A stretch of 7,184 bases of DNA from positions 1 through 7,184 of the forward strand of contig JAFQDI010000049.1 of the NCBI GenBank assembly GCA_017416055.1, written 5' to 3'. How positions within the stretch are numbered: position 1 is the stretch's first letter; the number at the start of each line of letters is the position of its first letter. The notes below the pieces were generated by a model. That model searched no databases, was not told the DNA's origin, and saw only the letters and a program-made list of their open reading frames with translations. This document shows, in pieces, positions 1-6,540 of the stretch. A program made the translations under genes and the position numbers. The DNA is from Lachnospiraceae bacterium (lineage in GTDB: Bacteria > Bacillota_A > Clostridia > Lachnospirales > Lachnospiraceae).

Positions 1-1
1 C

Positions 2-1192
2 GCGTCTGAGGAACTGAGTCTGATGCTTCGCCGCCGTGGCATCCCTCACAAGGTGCTGAATGCGAAGTTCCACGAGATGGAGGCCGAGATCGTTGCGGAT
101 GCAGGTCTTCACGGAGCGGTTACCATCGCGACCAACATGGCCGGCCGTGGTACCGATATTAAGCTGGATGAGGCGTCCAGAGCGGCAGGTGGTTTGAAGA
201 TCATCGGTACAGAACGCCACGAGGCGAGACGTATCGACAATCAGCTTCGCGGTCGTTCCGGTCGTCAGGGTGATCCCGGTGAGTCCAGATTTTACATTTC
301 TCTTGAGGACGATCTGATGCGTTTGTTCGGTTCCGAGCGTATGCTGGCGGCGTTCAACGCGCTGGGCGTTCCGGAGAATGAGCAGATTCAGCACAAGATG
401 CTTTCCGATGCCATCGAGAAAGCACAGATGAAGATCGAGAGCAATAACTACGGAACACGTAAGCGTTTGCTGGATTATGATCAGGTGAACAACGAACAGC
501 GCGAGGTAATCTACGCTGACCGCCGTCGTGTGCTTGACGGTGAGAGTATGAGAGATGTGGTGCTGAAGATGATCACCGACATCGTGGACAATACCGTTGA
601 CTCCTACCTGTCCGATGATCATGGATCCGATGAGTGGGATATGGATGGACTGAATGCGCAACTTTGCCAGATTTTCCCGATGGAGCCCATGGAGATCCCC
701 GAGGGAGACCGTTCGTTCAACAAGGGCAAGCTGAAGCAGGCGCTGAAAGAGAAGGCTGTGAAACTTTACGAGGCGAAGGAAGCAGAGTTCCCCGAACTTG
801 AGCAGCTTCGTGAGATCGAGCGCGTGATCCTGCTGAAGGCGATCGACCGCAAGTGGATGGATCACATCGATGATATGGATCAGCTCCGTCAGGGTATCGG
901 TCTGCAGGCTTACGGTCAGAAAGACCCTCTGATCGAGTACAAGATGGCCGGTTACGAGATGTTCGATGCCATGACCAGCAGTATTCAGGAAGAGACTGTC
1001 CGGACGCTGATGCGCATCAAGGTAGAGCAGAAGGTGGAGCGTGAGCAGGTTGCGAAGGTGACCGGAACGAACAAGGATGACAGTGCGGTGCGTGAGCCGA
1101 AGCGTCGAGAGAATCAGAAGGTATATCCGAACGATCCCTGTCCTTGCGGATCCGGAAAGAAATATAAGCAGTGCTGTGGCAGAAAAGGTTGA
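2..1192 (+). CDS. secA: Preprotein translocase ATPase SecA, C-terminal part (5' end outside window)
   Basis: SecA is the ATP-driven motor that pushes unfolded preproteins through the SecYEG channel at the inner face of the membrane. The window holds 396 residues, about the last 45% of a usual 840-900 residue protein; the reading frame is open from base 2, so the gene begins upstream. In order, it shows the end of nucleotide-binding domain 2 with TNMAGRGTDIKL (about 130-168) and the arginine-finger motif QLRGRSGRQGDPGESRF (about 242-292), then the helical scaffold and wing region with LLDYDQVNNEQRE (about 469-507). A long helical stretch follows, with WMDHIDDMDQLRQGIGLQAYGQ. The end is a charged linker and the SEC-C zinc motif CPCGSGKKYKQCC, with Cys codons at 1139, 1145, 1172 and 1175; this tail is known to bind zinc and contact SecB or ribosomes. 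The stop is TGA. No terminator precedes prfB, so cotranscription is likely. Confidence 0.97.
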   Translation, partial: ASEELSLMLRRRGIPHKVLNAKFHEMEAEIVADAGLHGAVTIATNMAGRGTDIKLDEASRAAGGLKIIGTERHEARRIDNQLRGRSGRQGDPGESRFYISLEDDLMRLFGSERMLAAFNALGVPENEQIQHKMLSDAIEKAQMKIESNNYGTRKRLLDYDQVNNEQREVIYADRRRVLDGESMRDVVLKMITDIVDNTVDSYLSDDHGSDEWDMDGLNAQLCQIFPMEPMEIPEGDRSFNKGKLKQALKEKAVKLYEAKEAEFPELEQLREIERVILLKAIDRKWMDHIDDMDQLRQGIGLQAYGQKDPLIEYKMAGYEMFDAMTSSIQEETVRTLMRIKVEQKVEREQVAKVTGTNKDDSAVREPKRRENQKVYPNDPCPCGSGKKYKQCCGRKG

Positions 1193-1237
1193 TTTCAACT
1201 TGCTAAGATAAATATAAAATGGAAAGAGGTGACACAA

Positions 1238-2363
1238 ATGGTAGAGCTTGACCAGTTCAAGTATACGCTTGAGACATTACAGAAACCATTAGTGGAAGTG
1301 AGGGATTCACTTTAACTTAGCAGGCAAAAAAGAGCGTATCGCTGAGTTAGAGAGACATTTGGAGGAACCGGATTTTTGGAATGATCCGGAGAAATCCACC
1401 AAAATCATGCAGGAGCTTAAGGGCCTTAAGGACACGGTTGAGGAGTTCCACGGTCTGGAGAGTCTGAATGAGGAGATTGAGTTGTTGATTGAGATGGGAT
1501 ACGAGGAGAATGACCCTGCGGTTATCCCGGAAATCGAGGAGAGTCTGAATAAGCTTCAGAAGGATCTGGAGGAACTGCGTCTTGCCACTCTGCTTTGTGA
1601 TGAGTACGACAAGTGTAACGCGATCCTGACCCTTCACGCGGGTGCCGGTGGAACCGAGTCCTGTGACTGGGCCGGTATGCTGTACCGTATGTTCACCCGT
1701 TGGGCGGAGAAGAAGGGCTTTTCCGTGGAGGTGCTGGACTTTTTGGACGGCGACGAGGCGGGTATCAAGTCGGTCACCGTCCAGATCAACGGTCTGAATG
1801 CCTTTGGTTATCTGAAATCAGAGCGGGGAATCCACCGTTTGGTGCGCATTTCTCCTTTTAATGCTGCCGGAAAACGGCAGACCTCCTTTGTATCCTGTGA
1901 TGTTATGCCGGATATTGAGGAAGACGTGGATGTTGAGATCAATATGGATGATCTGCGTATTGACACCTACCGTTCCAGTGGTGCGGGTGGTCAGCACATC
2001 AATAAGACTTCATCCGCGATCCGTATTACTCATCTGCCCACCGGTATCGTGGTGCAGTGCCAGAATGAGCGTTCCCAGTTCCAGAACAAGGACAAGGCGA
2101 TGCAGATGCTGAAAGCGAAACTGTATATGCTGAAGCAGCAGGCGAATGCGGAGAAACTTTCCGACATCCGCGGTGATGTGAAGGATATCGCATGGGGAAG
2201 CCAGATCCGTTCTTATGTATTGCAGCCTTACACCATGGTCAAGGATCATCGTACCGGCGAGGAGAGCGGAAACGCAGGAGCAGTGTTAGATGGAGCGATC
2301 GATAACTTCATCAGTGCATATTTGAAGTGGAACAGCTTGAAAGATAAAGAGCAGACGAATTAA
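1238..2363 (+). CDS. prfB: Peptide chain release factor 2 (RF2), expressed by +1 programmed frameshift
   Basis: RF2 recognises UGA and UAA in the ribosomal A site and triggers peptide release. Translation starts at ATG 1238 behind AGAGGTGA (1225-1232, 5-base spacer). The zero frame gives 25 codons ending VEVRDSL and then meets TAA at 1313-1315. A +1 shift skips T1313 and continues at 1314 through to TAA 2361-2363, giving 374 residues, normal for RF2. The second part has RF2 domain 1 (LAGKKERIAELE, EEPDFW), the stop-recognition tripeptide SPF at residues 205-207 (1851-1859), and the catalytic GGQ at 250-252 (1986-1994). These positions equal the E. coli numbering, which supports the join. Residue 246 is Ser, as in many RF2s. 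The shift is the classic RF2 autoregulation device, so this is not a pseudogene. The regulatory stop is UAA here instead of UGA, which is unusual. Confidence 0.95.
1298..1316 (+). promoter_or_regulatory. RF2 programmed +1 frameshift site with UAA stop
   Basis: The zero-frame codons are GTG AGG GAT TCA CTT TAA, followed by C. CTT (1310-1312) is the slippery codon: tRNA-Leu can slip from CUU onto UUU (1311-1313). The Shine-Dalgarno-like GAGGG (1300-1304) lies upstream, with AGG in the same codon position as in the classical site AGG GGG TAT CTT TGA C. Two parts differ from that textbook site: the second G-rich codon is GAT instead of GGG, and the stop is TAA instead of TGA. The pause at this stop, made longer when release factor is scarce, is what lets the shift happen. 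Both RF1 and RF2 read UAA, so the feedback may not be RF2-specific. I infer that the site works, because nothing else would join the two frames. Confidence 0.88.
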
Positions 2364-2403
2364 GTTGTATTACGAGTGACGATTTTTTTTGTGGAGTATG
2401 AAA

Positions 2404-2443
2404 AAAGGAGCGGGCAAACACTGTAAACGTTTAAGGCTCCTTT
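2404..2443. terminator. Hairpin after prfB; terminator-like mainly on the minus strand
   Basis: AAAGGAGC (2404-2411) pairs perfectly with GCTCCTTT (2436-2443) across a 24-base loop that contains the 10-base palindrome TAAACGTTTA (2424-2433). Read on the minus strand, the stem is followed by six T residues (complement of 2401-2406, partly inside the stem), as in an intrinsic terminator. On the plus strand only three T residues end the stem, so it would be a weak terminator for prfB. No minus-strand gene is seen that would need it, so it may instead be part of the structured tex leader. A T8 run at 2383-2390 lies upstream with no hairpin before it. Confidence 0.35.
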
Positions 2444-2451
2444 GGTGAGAA

Positions 2452-2605
2452 GGAGGAAACTGGCAGGATTAAACGTAAGAAAAACCCTCTCCGGCCGCCG
2501 GCCCTTAGTGAATCTGAGCCACAAGGCGATAGATGAACTTAGTGCCGCTGCGAGACGGAGCGGAGCGGGAGCGCGTTTTTCGGGTTTAATCCTGCCAGTT
2601 CCTCC
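2452..2605. repeat. Long inverted repeat between prfB and tex (22-bp stem, GC-rich core)
   Basis: The left arm, 2452-2474, and the right arm, 2584-2605, are complementary over 22 base pairs with one extra A in the left arm. The inner 17 bp, AACTGGCAGGATTAAAC and its complement, are perfect. The 109-base core holds a small GC palindrome (GGCCGCCGGCC near 2492-2503), two copies of CTTAGTG (2504-2510 and 2538-2544) and a purine-rich run of GGAGC-like units (about 2555-2573). The core is much richer in GC than the preceding A/T-rich stretch. It carries no recognisable gene. It could be a small dispersed element of the MITE or palindromic-repeat type, or the main stem of an RNA leader controlling tex. 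Copy number in the genome, which I cannot see, would separate these. Confidence 0.75.
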
Positions 2606-2613
2606 GCGCAGAC

Positions 2614-2620
2614 AAGGAGG
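2614..2620 (+). promoter_or_regulatory. Ribosome binding site that fixes the tex start
   Basis: AAGGAGG lies 7 bases before ATG 2628 and only 1 base before ATG 2622, so 2628 is the better start. CCTCC at 2601-2605, the outer end of the inverted repeat's right arm, can pair with GGAGG (2616-2620) across a 10-base loop. The site could therefore be hidden when that arm is not paired with its left partner. Confidence 0.85.
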
Positions 2621-2627
2621 CATGGCT

Positions 2628-4787
2628 ATGGATATAATCGGAGTGCTTCGCGAGGAACTGAATGTACGCCGTGAACAGATAGAAGCAGCAGTAAATTTGA
2701 TTGACGAGGGAAACACGATTCCCTTTATTGCCAGATACCGCAAGGAGGTCACCGGCTCGCTGAACGACGAGATTCTGCGCCAGCTGGACGAGCGCCTCAA
2801 ATATTTGCGCAATCTGGAGGAGAAGAAGGCACAGGTGCTCGCTACCATTGAGGAGCAGGGAGCGTTGACTGCCGACTTAAGGAAAGCGATTGAGGATGCG
2901 ATGACGTTGGTTGCGGTGGAGGATCTTTATCGCCCTTATCGTCCGAAGCGCCGAACCCGTGCGACCATCGCGAAGGAGAAGGGCCTGGAGCCTCTGGCCG
3001 ACCTGATTGCACTGCAGATGACGAAGGAGCCTTTGGAGAAGACCGCCGAAAATTATGTTTCCGAGGAGAAACAGGTGGCCAGCGTGCAGGAGGCGATTGA
3101 CGGAGCGAAGGATATTCTGGCGGAGCGCATTTCGGACAATGCGGACCATCGCACCTATATCCGTGAGGCGACGATGAAGAAGGGCCTGATTCAGTCAGTG
3201 GCCCGCGACGAGAATGAAAAGTCGGTTTACGAAAACTACTACCAATATGAGGAGCCTGTCGCAAAGGTGGCAGGTCACCGTGTGCTGGCTTTGAACCGCG
3301 GTGAAAAGGAAAAATTCCTGAATGTGAAGGTTGTGGCACCGGAGGAAGATATCCTTCGTTATCTGAAGAAAAAGACCATTGTCCGCGACAATTCGTTCAC
3401 GACGCCCGTATTGGAGGCGGTTTGTGAGGATAGCTATAACCGTCTGATCGGACCTGCGATCGAGCGTGAAGTGCGCAATGCATTGACCGAGACTGCCGAG
3501 GACGGTGCGATCCGTGTGTTCGGAAAGAACTTAGAGCAGCTTCTTATGCAGCCTCCGATGGTCGGAAAGACGGTGCTGGGCTGGGACCCTGCGTTCCGCA
3601 CCGGCTGTAAGCTGGCGGTGGTGGATGCCACCGGAAAGGTACTGGACACTACGGTTATTTTCCCGACTGCACCTCAGAATCGTGTGGAAGAGTCCAAACG
3701 AATCCTGAAGCAGTTGATTGCCAAGTATCATGTGGACCTGATCTCCGTGGGCAACGGAACCGCGTCTCGTGAGTCGGAGCAGGTGATCGTAGAATTGATC
3801 AAGGAGCTGAAAGGCAAGGTTCAGTATGTGATCGTCAATGAGGCGGGAGCGTCTGTTTACTCTGCCAGCAAACTGGCGACGGAGGAGTTCCCCAAATTTG
3901 ATGTGGGTCAGCGAAGCGCGACGTCCATTGCCCGCAGACTGCAGGATCCGCTGGCGGAGCTGGTGAAGATCGATCCGAAGTCCATCGGTGTCGGTCAGTA
4001 TCAGCATGACATGAATCAGAAAAAATTGGGAGAGACGCTGGAAGGCGTGGTGGAAGACTGTGTGAACAAGGTCGGAGTGGATCTGAACACGGCATCCGCG
4101 TCCCTCTTGGAGTATATTTCCGGTATTTCTAAGACCATTGCAAAGAATATTGTGACCTACCGTGAGGAGAACGGCCGTTTTACCGACAGGGCACAGCTTC
4201 TGAAGGTATCGAAGCTTGGACCGAAAGCGTACGAGCAGTGCGCCGGCTTCATGCGTATTTATGGTGGCAAGAATCCCTTGGATACCTCGGCGGTTCACCC
4301 GGAGAGTTACGGTGCCGCAACGAAGCTGATGGAGAAACTGGGCGTTTCTTCCGATGCGTTGCTGCATGGCGGTCTTCCCGGAATCAGCCGGAAGGTGGTT
4401 GACAAGAAAAAACTGGCCGGAGAGTTGGGAATCGGCGAGATCACATTGACCGATATGTTGAAAGAATTGGAGAAGCCTGCCCGCGATCCTCGTTCCGAGA
4501 TGGACGGGCCGATCCTCAGATCCGATGTGATGGATATGAAGGACCTGAAGCCGGGTATGATCTTAAAGGGCACTGTCCGCAACGTGATCGACTTTGGTGC
4601 GTTTGTGGATATCGGTGTTCATCAGGATGGTCTGGTGCATATTTCCCAGATGACCAACCGCTTCATCAAGCATCCACTTGAGGCGGTGAGCGTCGGTGAT
4701 ATCGTGCAGGTGCAGGTGATGAGCGTGGATCTGCAGAGAAAACGTATTCAGCTAACCATGAAGATAAGCGAGGAAAAGCAGGGATGA
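2628..4787 (+). CDS. tex: Tex family S1 RNA-binding protein (transcription accessory protein)
   Basis: Tex is a conserved cytoplasmic nucleic-acid-binding protein linked to transcription and RNA metabolism; its exact bacterial role is still debated. The product is 719 residues, normal for the family. The N-terminal helical region starts MDIIGVLREEL and contains NTIPFIARYRKE and LYRPYRPKRRTRA. A YqgF/RNase H-like domain begins near residue 318 (LGWDPAFRTGCKLAVVD) and includes SVGNGTASRESE. Helix-hairpin-helix repeats follow at about 485-545 (VDLNTASASLLEYISGI and SKLGPKAYEQCAGFMRI), then an S1 domain from about 640 (LKPGMILKGTV, FGAFVDIGVHQDGLVHISQM). The start at 2628 is chosen for its AAGGAGG spacing and because family similarity begins there. 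The frame stays open upstream to GTG 2442, but those 62 codons would translate the inverted repeat. The stop overlaps the next gene as ATGA, suggesting translational coupling. Confidence 0.96.
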   Translation: MDIIGVLREELNVRREQIEAAVNLIDEGNTIPFIARYRKEVTGSLNDEILRQLDERLKYLRNLEEKKAQVLATIEEQGALTADLRKAIEDAMTLVAVEDLYRPYRPKRRTRATIAKEKGLEPLADLIALQMTKEPLEKTAENYVSEEKQVASVQEAIDGAKDILAERISDNADHRTYIREATMKKGLIQSVARDENEKSVYENYYQYEEPVAKVAGHRVLALNRGEKEKFLNVKVVAPEEDILRYLKKKTIVRDNSFTTPVLEAVCEDSYNRLIGPAIEREVRNALTETAEDGAIRVFGKNLEQLLMQPPMVGKTVLGWDPAFRTGCKLAVVDATGKVLDTTVIFPTAPQNRVEESKRILKQLIAKYHVDLISVGNGTASRESEQVIVELIKELKGKVQYVIVNEAGASVYSASKLATEEFPKFDVGQRSATSIARRLQDPLAELVKIDPKSIGVGQYQHDMNQKKLGETLEGVVEDCVNKVGVDLNTASASLLEYISGISKTIAKNIVTYREENGRFTDRAQLLKVSKLGPKAYEQCAGFMRIYGGKNPLDTSAVHPESYGAATKLMEKLGVSSDALLHGGLPGISRKVVDKKKLAGELGIGEITLTDMLKELEKPARDPRSEMDGPILRSDVMDMKDLKPGMILKGTVRNVIDFGAFVDIGVHQDGLVHISQMTNRFIKHPLEAVSVGDIVQVQVMSVDLQRKRIQLTMKISEEKQG

Positions 4788-5356
4788 GCCAGGTAAACAT
4801 GGACGACGAAGTAATCGAAAAAACGGTAGAAGAAAAGCCCGATCCCTTGGCGGATCTTTACGGGGAGAAGGAAATTCGCAAAGACTTGCAAATTGACAAG
4901 TGGGATATGTATGTATTTCTGATGCATCACTCCTACATGAGTCTCAGTGGTGTGATCGGTATTTTACTCAGTCTGTTCTGCATCGGAAAGGCGATCAGTG
5001 ATTTCGCCGGTGGAGCGAATGAACCCACCACAGGTGTCTTTTTGTTCATTGGTCTCTGGTTTCTGGTGATCAACCCGATCATGATGATCGGCAAGGCGGC
5101 GATGCAGGTGGGGACGAATCCTTCACTGAAGAAACCAATCACCTACATCTTCACGGAAAAGGGACTCATTCAGGAACAGGGCGAAGTGAAGGCGGGATGC
5201 CGCTGGGAACAGGTGACGAAGACGGTGTTCATGAAACGTGTCTGGATTTTGTATACAGGAAAATTGAGAGGAAGTATTCTTCCTGTCCGTCAGATAGGCG
5301 AGCAGGCAAAAGAACTGGAAACGCTGATTCGGCGGCAGACCGGAAAAAAGCGTTGA
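4784..5356 (+). CDS. YcxB-like membrane protein, function unknown
   Basis: This 190-residue protein has a charged N-terminus of about 45 residues and two predicted membrane helices, at about 53-74 (SGVIGILLSLFCIGKAI) and 83-103 (TGVFLFIGLWFLVINPIMMIG). A soluble C-terminal domain follows. The domain text (PITYIFTEKGLIQ, a Trp in CRWEQVTK, ILYTGKLRGSILPVRQ) resembles the YcxB-like family of small bacterial membrane proteins, whose function is unknown. That assignment rests on pattern and layout, so it is moderate. ATG 4784 overlaps the tex stop by four bases, with GAGGA at 4770-4774 as the ribosome binding site. ATG 4799, five codons on, is a possible alternative start. It sits in the same run as tex and tsaE, 15 bases before the latter. 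Its position says it is co-expressed with tex but does not reveal its job. Confidence 0.85.
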   Translation: MSQVNMDDEVIEKTVEEKPDPLADLYGEKEIRKDLQIDKWDMYVFLMHHSYMSLSGVIGILLSLFCIGKAISDFAGGANEPTTGVFLFIGLWFLVINPIMMIGKAAMQVGTNPSLKKPITYIFTEKGLIQEQGEVKAGCRWEQVTKTVFMKRVWILYTGKLRGSILPVRQIGEQAKELETLIRRQTGKKR

Positions 5357-5371
5357 GAGAAAGGCAGATAG

Positions 5372-5806
5372 ATGAGGGTAATCGAATCAAACAGCCCCGC
5401 TGAAACCTTTGCGTTGGGGCGGGAAATCGGACTTGCAGCTCGCCCGGGACAGATTTATTGTCTGGACGGAGACCTGGGAACCGGAAAGACGGTGTTCACA
5501 CAGGGATTTGCGGTGGGTCTGGGTATTACGGAGGCAGTGAACAGTCCTACTTTTACCATCGTGCAGGTGTACGATGAAGGCAGACTTCCGCTGTATCATT
5601 TTGATGTGTATCGCATTGACGATATTGATGAGATGGATGAGATCGGGTACGAGGATTATTTCTTCGGGCAGGGTGTTTGCTTGGTGGAGTGGTCCACGCA
5701 GATCGAGGAGCTGATTCCGGCAGATGCAGTGCGGATCTGCCTGGAAAAGGAGTTGAATCGAGGATTTGATTTCCGGAAAATTACCGTGAGAGGTGACGAG
5801 CGATGA
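5372..5806 (+). CDS. tsaE: TsaE, ATPase of tRNA t6A37 biosynthesis
   Basis: TsaE is the P-loop ATPase that works with TsaB and TsaD to transfer threonylcarbamoyl from threonylcarbamoyl-AMP to A37 of tRNAs reading ANN codons. The product has 144 residues, within the family's usual 140-160. It shows the Walker A motif GDLGTGKT (33-40), the family stretch NSPTFTIVQVY (57-67, switch region), LYHFDVYRI (74-82) and the C-terminal motif VEWSTQIEELIP (105-116). The ribosome binding site is AAAGG (5360-5364), seven bases before ATG. Its TGA overlaps the tsaB ATG by four bases, so the two partners should be made together, in keeping with their joint complex. Confidence 0.96.
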   Translation: MRVIESNSPAETFALGREIGLAARPGQIYCLDGDLGTGKTVFTQGFAVGLGITEAVNSPTFTIVQVYDEGRLPLYHFDVYRIDDIDEMDEIGYEDYFFGQGVCLVEWSTQIEELIPADAVRICLEKELNRGFDFRKITVRGDER

Positions 5807-6540
5807 AGATCCTGGGAATAGAGAGCGCGTCCATGGTGGCATCCGCGGCCATCGTGGAGGACGGCAATTTGGTTGCGGAGTACACGGTCAATCACAAGAA
5901 GACCCACTCCCAGACCTTGCTGCCGATGATCGATGAGATCGTGCGGATGACGGAGACGGAATTGTCAGAGGTTGACGGGATCGCCATTTCGGCGGGGCCC
6001 GGCAGCTTTACCGGTTTGCGCATTGGCTCGGCAACGGCCAAGGGACTTGGTCTTGCACTGAATAAACCACTTCTGCACATCCCAACGCTGGATGCGATGG
6101 CGTGGCAGCTTTGGGGCTGTGACGGACTGGTATGTCCGATTATGGATGCGAGACGCGGACAGGTCTACGGAGGCGCCTACGATTGCATATCAGGCGAACT
6201 CCCGAAGGCGGTGATCGAGGCGGATGCGCTGGAGTTGAGAGCATTTTTGGAAAAAGCGATGAAGGTGATCGAGGACGAAACCACTCCGTGGAAGCGTCTG
6301 ATCTTCCTTGGCGATGGTGTTTTGGTGGGTAAGACGGTGATCGAGCAGACGTTGACCTGCCCGTATTCCTTTGCGCCCGCCCATGTAAACCGCCAGCGTG
6401 CGGCGGCGGTAGCAGAGTTGGGAGAGCGCTATCTGGAAAGAGGGTTGGTAGAGGCTGCTGAGGATCACAGTCCAGACTACTTCCGTGTGTCTCAGGCGGA
6501 GCGCGAGCGAAAGGAAAAAGAGGCAAAGCAAAATGGTTGA
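5803..6540 (+). CDS. tsaB: TsaB, scaffold subunit of the t6A37 threonylcarbamoyl transferase
   Basis: TsaB is an inactive relative of TsaD that dimerises with it and recruits TsaE in bacterial t6A synthesis. The 245-residue product has the ASKHA-type opening MKILGIESAS, HSQTLLPMI (35-43), the signature SAGPGSFTGLRIG (63-75), and PIMDARRGQVYGGAY (112-126). The ending is PDYFRVSQAERE (224-235), typical of Firmicutes TsaB. It lacks the paired metal-binding histidines of TsaD, having only one in the THSQTLLP stretch, which separates it from that enzyme. The ribosome binding site AGAGGTGA (5789-5796) lies inside the end of tsaE, six bases before ATG. The lysine- and glutamate-rich last ten residues overlap the rimI start by eight bases. 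Confidence 0.96.
   Translation: MKILGIESASMVASAAIVEDGNLVAEYTVNHKKTHSQTLLPMIDEIVRMTETELSEVDGIAISAGPGSFTGLRIGSATAKGLGLALNKPLLHIPTLDAMAWQLWGCDGLVCPIMDARRGQVYGGAYDCISGELPKAVIEADALELRAFLEKAMKVIEDETTPWKRLIFLGDGVLVGKTVIEQTLTCPYSFAPAHVNRQRAAAVAELGERYLERGLVEAAEDHSPDYFRVSQAERERKEKEAKQNG

Noticed and set aside
1189..1218. Promoter TTGATT-18-TATAAA between secA and prfB
   Set aside because: The predicted transcript would begin in or beside the prfB ribosome binding site (1225-1232), leaving almost no leader. The A/T-rich gap makes chance matches likely.
1238..1315. prfB as a pseudogene broken by an early stop
   Set aside because: The CTT-stop-C context, upstream GAGGG, normal total length and exact SPF and GGQ numbering all fit programmed frameshifting.
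2383..2390. T8 run as an intrinsic terminator of prfB
   Set aside because: No stable GC-rich hairpin can be drawn directly upstream of it.
2622..2624. tex start at ATG 2622
   Set aside because: Only one base separates it from GGAGG, too close for normal initiation; ATG 2628 has a seven-base spacer.
2442..2627. N-terminal extension of Tex by 62 residues from GTG 2442
   Set aside because: These codons translate the inverted repeat. Tex family similarity begins at MDIIGVLREEL, and AAGGAGG is correctly spaced for ATG 2628.
2360..2848. Minus-strand open frame of 162 codons across the prfB-tex gap
   Set aside because: Half of it is antisense to tex and the rest crosses the GC-rich repeat. Its serine- and arginine-rich composition resembles no known family, and I see no ribosome binding site supporting it.
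3531..4367. Minus-strand open frame of 278 codons inside tex
   Set aside because: It lies wholly antisense to a well-supported gene, and its composition is that of a shadow frame caused by codon bias.
6485..6532. rimI start at GTG 6485
   Set aside because: It would add 16 basic residues antisense to no motif and absent from the RimI family. ATG 6533 has GAGG upstream and matches the usual RimI start.
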